In this document: piece after piece, positions 38,465 to 46,228 of the stretch | How the letters are laid out: every line of letters starts with the position of its first letter | How positions within the stretch are numbered: the stretch's first letter is position 1 | Notes under the pieces: generated by a model | The model's database searches: none | Told to the model about the DNA's origin: nothing | What the model saw: only the letters and a program-made list of their open reading frames with translations | Made by a program: the position numbers and the translations under genes | Source: Octadecabacter ascidiaceicola | Lineage (GTDB): Bacteria; Pseudomonadota; Alphaproteobacteria; Rhodobacterales; Rhodobacteraceae | Assembly: GCF_900185015.1 (NCBI RefSeq) | Contig: NZ_FXYD01000005.1 | Location: 62,001-126,000, forward strand | DNA length: 64,000 nucleotides | Reading direction: 5' to 3'

Positions 38465-40246
38465 TTACGCCATTGGCTGTTCGCGCATGTCGTCCTTGGA
38501 AATGCCAGCAACTTCTACCGGCTTCTTCATAGCGTCGCGGCGGAATGGTTCACCGAGTTCCTGGTTGATCATGGCTTCGATCAACGTTGTGATTCCGTTT
38601 TCCATCTGGTCCTTGATCGCTTGATCCAGTGCAGCAGTCAGTTCTTCCTGTGTGCGTGCGATAACGCCCTTCAGGCCACATGCATTGGCGATGCCAGCGT
38701 AGGAAACGCCTTCGTCCAATTCTGTGCCGACGAAGTTGTCGTCAAACCACAGGGTAGAGTTCCGCTTTTCAGCGCCCCACTGGTAGTTACGGAACACGAT
38801 CTGTGTGATCGCAGGCCATTCGCCACGGCCAATCGCCGTAAGTTCGTTGACGGAAATACCGAACGCACCGTCACCTGCAAAACCGACAACAGGCGTGTCA
38901 CGCTGGCCGATTTTCGCTCCGACGATGGATGGCAGACCGTAACCACACGGGCCGAACAGGCCGGGGGCCAGATATTTGCGGCTGTCGTTGAAAGACGGGT
39001 AGGCGTTGCCGATGGCACAGTTGTTACCGATATCGGATGAGATGATTGCCTCAACCGGAAGCGCCTGCTGGATTGCGCGCCATGCCATACGCGGGGACAT
39101 CCAGTCTGGCTTGTCAGCACGTGCACGTTGGTTCCAAGTTGTGCCCGGATCGTCCTGCTCTTCGTTCATGGATGTCAGTTCTTGCGCCCATGAAGATTTA
39201 GTCTGCGCGATTGTGGACTTACGCTCTGCGCGGTTTGTGTCGCCTGCACCGTCGGACAGTTTGGATGTGATGCCTGATGCAACCTTGGCCGCGTCACCAA
39301 CGATACCAACAGTGACCTTCTTGGTCAGGCCGATACGGTCAGGGTTGATGTCAACTTGGATGATCTTTGCGTCTGTTGGCCAGTACTCCATGCCGTAACC
39401 CGGCAAAGTGGAGAACGGGTTGAGGCGTGTGCCAAGGCAAAGCACGACGTCCGCTTGCTTGATCAATTCCATACCAGCCTTGGAGCCGTTGTAGCCCAAT
39501 GGCCCAGCATAAAGTGGGTGGTTGCCCGGGAAAGCGTCGTTGTGCTGGTAGCCAACGCAAACCGGCGCGTCGAGTGTTTCAGCCAACACGCGAGATGCTT
39601 CGATGCCGCCCTTGGACAGGATCGTGCCTGCACCGTTCAGGATGACGGGGAACTTTGCGGAAGACAGCAGGTCAGCTGCGTCTTGAACAGCTTGCTCACC
39701 ACCCTGTGGCAGTTCGAAATCGACGATGACGGGGAGGTCGATGTCGATGACTTGCGTCCAGAAATCACGTGGCACGTTGATCTGTGCCGGAGCAGAGGCG
39801 CGTTTCGCCTGCATGATCACGCGGTTCAGCGTTTCGGCGATACGTGAAGGGTCGCGTACTTCTTCTTGGTAGGCGACGCAGTCAGCGAACAGGTTCATCT
39901 GTTCCATTTCCTGAAAACCACCTTGGCCGATTGTCTTGTTTGCAGCTTGCGGCGTGACCAACAGAACCGGAGTGTGGTTCCAGTAGGCGGTCTTAACAGC
40001 CGTTACAAAGTTCGTAATGCCGGGACCGTTCTGCGCGATCATCATGGACATCTTACCAGTCGCACGGGTGTATCCGTCCGCCATCATGCCGCCAGATGTT
40101 TCGTGCGCGCAGTCCCAGAATTGGATACCCGCATCAGGGAAAATGTCAGAGATTGGCATCATGGCAGAGCCGATAATACCGAATGCATTGTCGATGCCGT
40201 GCATCTGGAGTGTTTTTACGAAGGCTTCTTCGGTCGTCATTTTCAT
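38465..40246 (-). CDS. xsc: Sulfoacetaldehyde acetyltransferase
   Basis: Xsc is a thiamine-diphosphate enzyme that splits sulfoacetaldehyde with phosphate into acetyl phosphate and sulfite, the key C-S bond cleavage in taurine breakdown. The 593-residue protein has the three domains of the acetolactate synthase fold: N-terminal TPP half with the Glu in CAHETSGGMMADGYTRATG, a central domain, and the C-terminal GDGAFGISVNELTA diphosphate motif. The N-terminal IIGSAMMPISDIFPDAGIQF is characteristic of Xsc. It has a TauR-like direct repeat upstream. Confidence 0.95.
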   Translation of the reverse strand: MKMTTEEAFVKTLQMHGIDNAFGIIGSAMMPISDIFPDAGIQFWDCAHETSGGMMADGYTRATGKMSMMIAQNGPGITNFVTAVKTAYWNHTPVLLVTPQAANKTIGQGGFQEMEQMNLFADCVAYQEEVRDPSRIAETLNRVIMQAKRASAPAQINVPRDFWTQVIDIDLPVIVDFELPQGGEQAVQDAADLLSSAKFPVILNGAGTILSKGGIEASRVLAETLDAPVCVGYQHNDAFPGNHPLYAGPLGYNGSKAGMELIKQADVVLCLGTRLNPFSTLPGYGMEYWPTDAKIIQVDINPDRIGLTKKVTVGIVGDAAKVASGITSKLSDGAGDTNRAERKSTIAQTKSSWAQELTSMNEEQDDPGTTWNQRARADKPDWMSPRMAWRAIQQALPVEAIISSDIGNNCAIGNAYPSFNDSRKYLAPGLFGPCGYGLPSIVGAKIGQRDTPVVGFAGDGAFGISVNELTAIGRGEWPAITQIVFRNYQWGAEKRNSTLWFDDNFVGTELDEGVSYAGIANACGLKGVIARTQEELTAALDQAIKDQMENGITTLIEAMINQELGEPFRRDAMKKPVEVAGISKDDMREQPMA

Positions 40247-40304
40247 TTGGGAATCCCCTTTGGAGCAAGTTTGTGCGCAACTTATGGCTTACGCGGCAGG
40301 CGAG

Positions 40305-40337
40305 TTAGGTCCAGTTCACATTGGTGATTAAGGCCAG
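40305..40337 (-). promoter_or_regulatory. Candidate TauR direct repeat upstream of xsc
   Basis: Read leftward, CTGGCCTTAA and CTGGACCTAA are spaced 23 bases start to start, 59 bases before the xsc start. They match the CTGGAC-type direct repeat reported, as I recall, for TauR in Rhodobacter capsulatus. Similar pairs lie before tauR and tpa. Confidence 0.65.
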
Positions 40338-40420
40338 CTATTTTACTATTAAGACTTCTAGTCTCATTTATGGCATGAAATATCGAATGAGGAAACTACT
40401 CGTTCTCGAAGGCAAGCCCG

Positions 40421-41884
40421 CTAGCCCATTTCACGCAAAGTTCGCGCTACAATCTCTACGCCTTCAGCGATTCGTTTTGATGAGATCGAGCTGTAAGCTA
40501 AGCGATAGTAGTTCTTTGGAACATCCGGGCCGTTAAAAAAGGAATGGCCTGGTTCAATCAAGACACCCTTTTCAGAAAGGCGCTGGGCAAGGTCACGGGT
40601 GTCGATGTGCTTTGGCGCGCGCATCCATAGTGCTGAACCGCCAAAACTACCCGCGCCAGCAACCGTCAGGCCGGTTTCTTCAAGGGCTTTGTCCATCGTT
40701 TTGCGTCGCTCATGAAACGCGCGCCCCATGCGCCCAACAAGGGCGTCGTAATGGCCGCGCGATAGAAAATACGTAACCGTACGTTGGATATGCCCGGGAG
40801 GATGGCGTAAAACAGACGCCCTAAGGGCGCGGGCTTCGCGAATAAAGGGAGCTGGACCGACCAAGTAACCAAGCCGTAAACCAGGAAAAAGCGATTTGGA
40901 GAAACTGCCCACATAGATAACTCGCCCATTCTTATCGAGAGACTTCAGCGCGGGGGACGGCGGGTTCAGAAATGACATCTCAAATTCGTAGTCATCCTCA
41001 ACGATCAAAAAATCGTCCTTTTCTGCCTTGTCGAGTAACGCCATACGCCGCGACATCGACATCGTCGCTGCGGTCGGACACTGATGGCTCGGTGTTGTGA
41101 AAACAACATCCGTTTCAGCTGGGAGATATTCAGGTGGCAGGCCACCCTGGTCAACGGGAATCGCGTGCAAGTGGCAGCGAGATTGTTCCAGAATGCCGCG
41201 CAAAGCCGGATAGCACGGGTCTTCGATTGTGGCGGTCCGCCGTTGCGTGAGCAACACTTGCGCGGTCAACCACAGTGCGTTTTGTGCGCCCAAGGTCAGT
41301 AATATCTCGTCCGGCTTTGCTAGGATGCCGCGGCGCGGCAGTGTTTGCCGTGCGATAAAGTCAAGCAGTTTAGGGTCGTCGCTGTCGTAGTAATCCGCGG
41401 TGAGGGCTTCAAAGTCCTTCTTGCCGAGCGCCTCAAGCGCGCAAAGACGCCAGTTTGCGGAATCAAATAGGGATGGGTCGGCTTGGCCGTAGACGAACGG
41501 GTATTTGTATTGCGCCCAGTCGCGCGGTTTGGTGATCCCGAGCGTCGGGGTGAAACGCTGCCCGATCGCGCGGTTCCAATCCACGGTACTGACTTCGCTA
41601 GCGGTGGCGGGGAACTGTGGTGGCTCAGGCGCGTTCTCAGATACGAAGTAGCCTGACCGTCCTTTTGCAACGATGTAGTCATCCGCAAGAAGTTCGGTAA
41701 AGGCGAGCGTGATGGTTATCCGGCTAACGCCAAGGTGGGTCGCCAACTTGCGTGATGACGGCAGTTTTTCACCGGGGCGGAAACGACCCGCAAGGATACC
41801 CTCCGCAACCAATTGGCGGACTTGGGTTTGTAACGTACCCTCAGCATCGGGCTGCAAGAAAAAGGTTTCGACAGGAAGCGCCAT
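40421..41884 (-). CDS. tauR: TauR, MocR-type (GntR HTH plus aminotransferase domain) regulator
   Basis: This 487-residue regulator pairs an N-terminal GntR winged helix (about 15-80, KLPSSRKLATHLGVSRITI) with a fold-type I aminotransferase domain. Lys330 in GSFSKSLFPGLRLGY should bind PLP. MocR proteins of this type sense a substrate through PLP chemistry; TauR activates taurine genes in Rhodobacter. Its position between xsc and tpa and the repeats CTGGCCTTAA found before all three genes support this. It reads in the same direction as xsc. Confidence 0.88.
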   Translation of the reverse strand: MALPVETFFLQPDAEGTLQTQVRQLVAEGILAGRFRPGEKLPSSRKLATHLGVSRITITLAFTELLADDYIVAKGRSGYFVSENAPEPPQFPATASEVSTVDWNRAIGQRFTPTLGITKPRDWAQYKYPFVYGQADPSLFDSANWRLCALEALGKKDFEALTADYYDSDDPKLLDFIARQTLPRRGILAKPDEILLTLGAQNALWLTAQVLLTQRRTATIEDPCYPALRGILEQSRCHLHAIPVDQGGLPPEYLPAETDVVFTTPSHQCPTAATMSMSRRMALLDKAEKDDFLIVEDDYEFEMSFLNPPSPALKSLDKNGRVIYVGSFSKSLFPGLRLGYLVGPAPFIREARALRASVLRHPPGHIQRTVTYFLSRGHYDALVGRMGRAFHERRKTMDKALEETGLTVAGAGSFGGSALWMRAPKHIDTRDLAQRLSEKGVLIEPGHSFFNGPDVPKNYYRLAYSSISSKRIAEGVEIVARTLREMG

Positions 41885-41928
41885 AGGGCCAGACTAACTG
41901 GCTCTATGTGAAAGTAAACTGGCCTTAA
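41883..41928. promoter_or_regulatory. Candidate TauR repeats overlapping the tauR start region
   Basis: On the plus strand CTGGCTCTAT (41898) and CTGGCCTTAA (41919) are 21 bases apart start to start. A third copy, CTGGCCCTAT, lies on the other strand at 41883-41892 over the tauR start codon. The arrangement suggests autoregulation. Confidence 0.5.
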
Positions 41929-41948
41929 CTAAGTACGTGCCGATTTAA

Positions 41949-43937
41949 TTACTGCTGCTGAGCAACAGCCGCCGCAAATGCACGGCTATCAACGGCGAGG
42001 TTCGCTTGGCTGAACGGGGATTTATCCTGATCATCGGAACGGAAGAACTGGCTGTCGACTGCGATTATTTTCCATTCACCATCAATATTGAGCAAAAACG
42101 GCGAGCCACTGTCGCCCTGCGCCGTATCACATTCGTGCAAGATTGAATTGTCCTCAAACGCCTCAACAACGCGACACCCTTGGTTGCCTGACAGGTTATC
42201 GCCAGTGTCCCAAGAATACCCGGCTTGATTGACCAGCAGTCCGGATCGTCCGATCTGGCTTATGTCTGCGGTCGTGAGTTCATGCACGTCCAAATAGCCG
42301 ATTTCGTCACCAAGATTGCGATCAAGAACAACCAACGCCCAGTCATGGCCATTGCCTCCGCCAGCCTCTTGGGTGTCTGGAGTGTAGCTAGGGTCAAACA
42401 CTGCGGCAGTTACTTTGGCTTCACCAATTGAGTTACCCAGTGATAGCCCTGCGCGGAACATAACAGGCGTGAGGGTTTCGTTCCCTGTATCCGTGACGCA
42501 ATGCGCAGCCGTCAGTACTAATGCTGGGCCCACAAGCGTTCCTGTGCATGAGCCTTCTTGCAGTTCCAGTGATCCGATAGAACGCCAAGGTGATTGCGTT
42601 GCATCAACCAGAAAGCGGTCGTCGCGGCCAAAGAAGTGGTTCTCAAGACCAGCAGGGCGCGAACGGCCAAGGCAATCAGCCGTGTCGGAAAACGCTTCGC
42701 ACGTACCATCGCCAACAGAGGCTTCGTTACAAATGCCATCAAACGCGGTGTTACAGGTGTCGGTGCGGTTGCGCAGGTAAGCAACTGCCGCGCAGTCGGT
42801 TACATCTGTGCCGGATGTGCAGTTGTCTGTGCCGATACCCGGCTCATCACATTCGTTGTCATTGGCCCAGCGGCAGCTGTCTTCGCCGCCAATCGCCATG
42901 GCACGACAATCGGTCGCGTCGGTACCGGTGTCACAATAGATCGTGCCGCCAAAGTTCACATCATCGCATTCGCCGTCATTGGAATACTGGCAAGAATCGT
43001 CGCCCAGTTGCGTGCGCAAATCTGCCGGAACGAGCGAAAGCAAGCGGGCTAAAGCTTCCGGCGACGTTCCGTACATATCGCAGTCCGTCGCGTCAGAGCC
43101 ATCAATGCATTGCCCGCCACCGCCATAGCGCAGCTCGTCACATTCGCCGTCGTTGGACCATTGGCAGCTGTCATCATCGAGGCCTGCAGCCAGTTGGCGG
43201 CAATCCGAAGTGTCAGTGCCATCTTCACAATAGCCACCGCCACCGTAACGTGCCTCATCACATTCGCTGTCATTAGCATATTCGCACGTGTCCCCGACGT
43301 TGCCGATAGGCGTCAACGTAAGGTCCCCAAATGCTGCGCAGTCGTTGGTGTCGGTGCCAGCATCACAAAACCCTTGGCCGCCATAACGTGCCTCGTCGCA
43401 TTCGTTGTCATTGGCAAACGGGCAGGAGTTGTCGCCGCCAACCAACGGATCAATCGCAGCGCTCGTGCTAACAGAAGAAAGGCAGTCGGTCGCATCAGTT
43501 CCAGGATCACACGCGCCCGTGCCGCCATAGAGTATGTCGTCACATTCGTTGTCATTATTCCATCGACAGGTGTTATTGCCCAACTCATTGATGGTTTGTT
43601 CTGCAATACCCAATGCCCGCGCGCGGTCTAGGAAGTCCGCTTCACGTTGAACCTGCCACGCGGCACAATCGCTTGTGTCGGATCCGTCCTGACATGACCC
43701 CGTGCCGTTATATCGGTACTCGTCGCACTCGTTGTCGTTGGCGAATGTGCAGCTGTCGTCGGCGATGCCTGCACGCAACAAGGTACAATCCGTCGTATCC
43801 GTGCCCGCGTCGCAGTACCCTTGACCGCCATAACGTTCCTCGTCGCACTCGTTGTCGCCAGCATAGTCGCAGGAATCTTGCGCAAAGGCGGGTAGGGCGA
43901 CGACGAAGGTCAAAAGGATCAAAAGTGAGCGAAGCAT
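41949..43937 (-). CDS. Secreted nine-repeat cysteine-rich protein with C-terminal trypsin-like domain
   Basis: The 662-residue protein has a signal peptide (about 1-19) and nine repeats of about 31 residues. Most have the pattern D-S-C-x-Y/F-x-N-D-x-E-C-D-E then R-Y-G-G, a third Cys and G-T-D-x-x-D-C. The spacing of Cys and Asp/Asn recalls calcium-binding LNR or LDL-receptor class A modules, but with four Cys each. Residues about 435-662 form a chymotrypsin-fold domain with His479 (TAAHC), Asp532 (GHDWALVVLD) and Ser610 (GDSGSP), so it should be an active protease. It lies between tauR and tpa yet has no evident link to taurine. Confidence 0.85.
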   Translation of the reverse strand: MLRSLLILLTFVVALPAFAQDSCDYAGDNECDEERYGGQGYCDAGTDTTDCTLLRAGIADDSCTFANDNECDEYRYNGTGSCQDGSDTSDCAAWQVQREADFLDRARALGIAEQTINELGNNTCRWNNDNECDDILYGGTGACDPGTDATDCLSSVSTSAAIDPLVGGDNSCPFANDNECDEARYGGQGFCDAGTDTNDCAAFGDLTLTPIGNVGDTCEYANDSECDEARYGGGGYCEDGTDTSDCRQLAAGLDDDSCQWSNDGECDELRYGGGGQCIDGSDATDCDMYGTSPEALARLLSLVPADLRTQLGDDSCQYSNDGECDDVNFGGTIYCDTGTDATDCRAMAIGGEDSCRWANDNECDEPGIGTDNCTSGTDVTDCAAVAYLRNRTDTCNTAFDGICNEASVGDGTCEAFSDTADCLGRSRPAGLENHFFGRDDRFLVDATQSPWRSIGSLELQEGSCTGTLVGPALVLTAAHCVTDTGNETLTPVMFRAGLSLGNSIGEAKVTAAVFDPSYTPDTQEAGGGNGHDWALVVLDRNLGDEIGYLDVHELTTADISQIGRSGLLVNQAGYSWDTGDNLSGNQGCRVVEAFEDNSILHECDTAQGDSGSPFLLNIDGEWKIIAVDSQFFRSDDQDKSPFSQANLAVDSRAFAAAVAQQQ

Positions 43938-43988
43938 AGAGTAAACCTTTGTCTTGAAATCAATGGTGTTACCTTGGCGCAAAACAAA

Positions 43989-44016
43989 GGGCCGGGTCCA
44001 GTGCTGAACCCGACCC
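43989..44016 (-). terminator. Hairpin after the short cysteine-rich gene
   Basis: Read leftward, GGGTCGGGT and ACCCGGCCC pair around a ten-base loop, followed by TTTGTTTTG. It should terminate the short cysteine-rich gene. A homologous hairpin follows tpa at 44575-44600. Confidence 0.75.
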
Positions 44017-44043
44017 TAAGGGATTTTGTTATTATTGCGGCTA

Positions 44044-44523
44044 CTAGTTGGTTGGCTTGGAAGCGACACAGTCCATTGCATCGGTGCCAACGTCACATGC
44101 ACCGGTTCCACCCAATGATGGGTCGTCGCATTCGTCATCATAGGACCAGCGACACGTGTTGTCGCCCAAAGCGTTGATCGCGACGTCGTTTAAACCAAGG
44201 GCACGCGCGCGCTCTACGAAGTTGTTCTCACGCTCAACCTGCCATGCTGTGCAGTCGGTTAGGTCAGATCCGTCCATACAAGCGCCTGAGCCGTTATAAC
44301 GGTATTCGTCACACTCACCGTCGTTGGCGAAGGTACAGCTGTCGTCGTTGATGCCCGCACTTACCAGTGAGCAGTCTGTCGTATCGGTGCCTGTTTCACA
44401 GTACCCCTGGCCGCCATAGCGCTCTTCGTCGCACTCGTTGTCGTTCGCGTATTCGCAAGAGTTTTGCGCATAAGCAGGCAATGCGATGATGAAAGTAATG
44501 AGTATTAGAAACGAGCGAAACAT
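44044..44523 (-). CDS. Secreted three-repeat cysteine-rich protein, paralogue of the neighbour
   Basis: This 159-residue protein (signal peptide about 1-19, ALPAYA) has three of the same four-Cys repeats and ends shortly after the third. It matches the first 155 or so residues of the neighbouring protease along its whole length. The match includes the linker AWQV-x-RE between repeats 2 and 3 and the RARALG helix. It lacks the protease domain. It is either a duplicated and shortened copy or the ancestral form. Function unknown; calcium binding is inferred from the Asp/Asn pattern. Confidence 0.8.
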   Translation of the reverse strand: MFRSFLILITFIIALPAYAQNSCEYANDNECDEERYGGQGYCETGTDTTDCSLVSAGINDDSCTFANDGECDEYRYNGSGACMDGSDLTDCTAWQVERENNFVERARALGLNDVAINALGDNTCRWSYDDECDDPSLGGTGACDVGTDAMDCVASKPTN

Positions 44524-44574
44524 AGAAACAGCCTTTGGTTGTGGATTTCACGGGCACCTTGCCGCAAAATAATA

Positions 44575-44600
44575 GGGCAAGTCCATCCCTGAACCCGCCC
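44575..44600 (-). terminator. Hairpin after tpa
   Basis: Read leftward, GGGCGGGTTCA and TGGACTTGCCC can pair with some G-T pairs around a four-base loop, followed by TATTATTTTG. It lies 31 bases after the tpa stop and resembles the hairpin at 43989-44016 in sequence as well as in fold. Confidence 0.65.
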
Positions 44601-44631
44601 TAAGATACTGTAACTGTTCTGTTTGTTTGGT

Positions 44632-46038
44632 TTAGGCGAAAACCCGCCCCAATGCGGCACCAACTGCATCTGTGATCTCGTCGATGTCATCTGTAGTGGC
44701 GATCAAAGCAGGGGAGAAACACAACGTGTTGTTCTTACCCGGAACAGAGCGGTTCGTCGCCCCGATGATTACGCCGTTCTTGTTGCAGTCCGCGACAACG
44801 GCGCCGACAAGCTGCTCAGACATTGGTTCTTTGGTGGCACGATCTGATACCAGTTCTGCCCCGACAAACAGCCCCTTGCCACGGACATCGCCGATTTGCG
44901 GGAACTTTTCAGACAGCGCTTGCAGGTTGGCAACCATACGGTCCCCCATCACCAGTGTGTTTGCCAAGAGATCTTCGTCTTCGATAATGCGCATGTTCTC
45001 AATAGCCGCAGCTGGGCCAGCTGTGCAGCCACCAAACGTGGAAATATCGCGGAAGTAGTTCAGCGGGTCCGAAGAGTCGTCTTTGAACATGTCAAAAACC
45101 TCTTCGGTCGTCACACAGCATGAAATTGCTGCGTAACCAGATGCTACACCTTTGGCCATCGTCACGATGTCTGGCTTGATGCCGTAGTTCTGGTAGCCGA
45201 ACCAAACGCCTGTGCGTCCGACGCCGCAAACAACTTCGTCGATATGCAGCAAGATATCATATTTTTTGCAGATTTCTTGAACGCGCTCCCAGTAACCATC
45301 TGGTGGGGTGATTACACCGCCGCCAGCGGTCACAGGTTCAAGGCAAAGTGCACCAATGGTGTCCGCGCCTTCTCGCAGGATCACTTCCTCGATCTGATCA
45401 GCAGCCCAAACGCCGTAGTTTTCGTCTGGCGCGCCGTCCTGTTCGTGCTTGCGGTATTCCATGCAGTGCGGAACGCGAATGAAGCCAGGCGCGAAGGGGC
45501 CATACTGTGCGTTCCGTTCGTCCTGACCGCCAGCGGACATCGTCGCCAAAGTAGACCCGTGATAGTCGCGATCGCGATACAGGACCTTATGCTTTTTGCC
45601 GCCGTAACGCTTGTGCGCGATCTGGCGCACGATTTTGAAGCCCTTCTCGTTGGCCTCAGAACCGGAGTTTGCGTAGTAAACGCGCGACATGCCCGGCATT
45701 TTGGAGATCAGTTTTTCCGCGAATAGCGCACCAGGGATGGACCCTACAGTGCCGCCAAAGAAGTTCATTTTCAGAATCTGATCGCGTACCGCATTTGCGA
45801 TGCTTTCACGGCCATAGCCTACGTTGACGGTCCAAACACCACCCGAAACAGCATCAATGGATTCTTTACCGTGCTGATCCCAAACGCGCATACCTTTGCC
45901 TTCGACAATAATACGCGGGTCAATTTGCGCGCTTTTATCAGCGTTCATATATTGCTGGTGCTGGCTGAGATGGTGCCAAACATGGGCACGGTCGGCGTCA
46001 ACCACGTGGCTCAGGTCATTTGTTGTCATTCCGTCCAT
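44632..46038 (-). CDS. tpa: Taurine--pyruvate aminotransferase
   Basis: Tpa moves the amino group of taurine to pyruvate, giving sulfoacetaldehyde and alanine. The 468-residue class III aminotransferase has the PLP lysine Lys296 in TMAKGVASGY, the Asp in HIDEVVCGVGRTG, and the YYANSGSEANEKGFKI block. I chose the ATG at 46038, which has GGAGG seven bases upstream; the frame is open much further. A TauR-like repeat lies upstream. Two unrelated genes separate it from tauR. Other omega-amino acids are possible substrates by family. Confidence 0.9.
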   Translation of the reverse strand: MDGMTTNDLSHVVDADRAHVWHHLSQHQQYMNADKSAQIDPRIIVEGKGMRVWDQHGKESIDAVSGGVWTVNVGYGRESIANAVRDQILKMNFFGGTVGSIPGALFAEKLISKMPGMSRVYYANSGSEANEKGFKIVRQIAHKRYGGKKHKVLYRDRDYHGSTLATMSAGGQDERNAQYGPFAPGFIRVPHCMEYRKHEQDGAPDENYGVWAADQIEEVILREGADTIGALCLEPVTAGGGVITPPDGYWERVQEICKKYDILLHIDEVVCGVGRTGVWFGYQNYGIKPDIVTMAKGVASGYAAISCCVTTEEVFDMFKDDSSDPLNYFRDISTFGGCTAGPAAAIENMRIIEDEDLLANTLVMGDRMVANLQALSEKFPQIGDVRGKGLFVGAELVSDRATKEPMSEQLVGAVVADCNKNGVIIGATNRSVPGKNNTLCFSPALIATTDDIDEITDAVGAALGRVFA

Positions 46039-46113
46039 CTCAAATCCTCCGCATGGAATCAGGGGCGCACAAAGGGCGCGATGCCTTACTATCTCGGTTC
46101 TAAAGGTGCGCGG

Positions 46114-46146
46114 ATAGGGCCAGTCGTTGTGCCGATGTAATGCCAA
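46114..46146 (-). promoter_or_regulatory. Candidate TauR direct repeat upstream of tpa
   Basis: Read leftward, TTGGCATTAC and CTGGCCCTAT are spaced 23 bases start to start, 76 bases before the tpa start. The first half matches the others only partly. The equal spacing to the xsc pair supports a common regulator. Confidence 0.5.
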
Positions 46147-46175
46147 AATTGATGCGAGCTGGGTGACGAATTCCT

Positions 46176-46206
46176 TTGACCTTCCCGTTACTGGAAGGTT
46201 TATGTA
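46176..46206 (+). promoter_or_regulatory. CueR-type copA promoter and operator
   Basis: ACCTTCC and GGAAGGT form a perfect palindrome (46179-46199, seven-base centre) that matches the known CueR operator. It lies between a -35-like TTGACC (46176) and a -10-like TATGTA (46201) with a 19-base spacer, the overlong spacing that MerR-family activators need. copA starts 23 bases on. Confidence 0.85.
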
Positions 46207-46228
46207 GAAGGCCAAAAGGAGAGTCGTT

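Noticed and set aside
42600-43930. Regularly spaced repeats that could be mistaken for a CRISPR or tandem DNA repeat array
   Set aside because: The spacing (about 31 codons or more) comes from the protein repeats of the cysteine-rich gene; the DNA copies differ and lie in an open frame.
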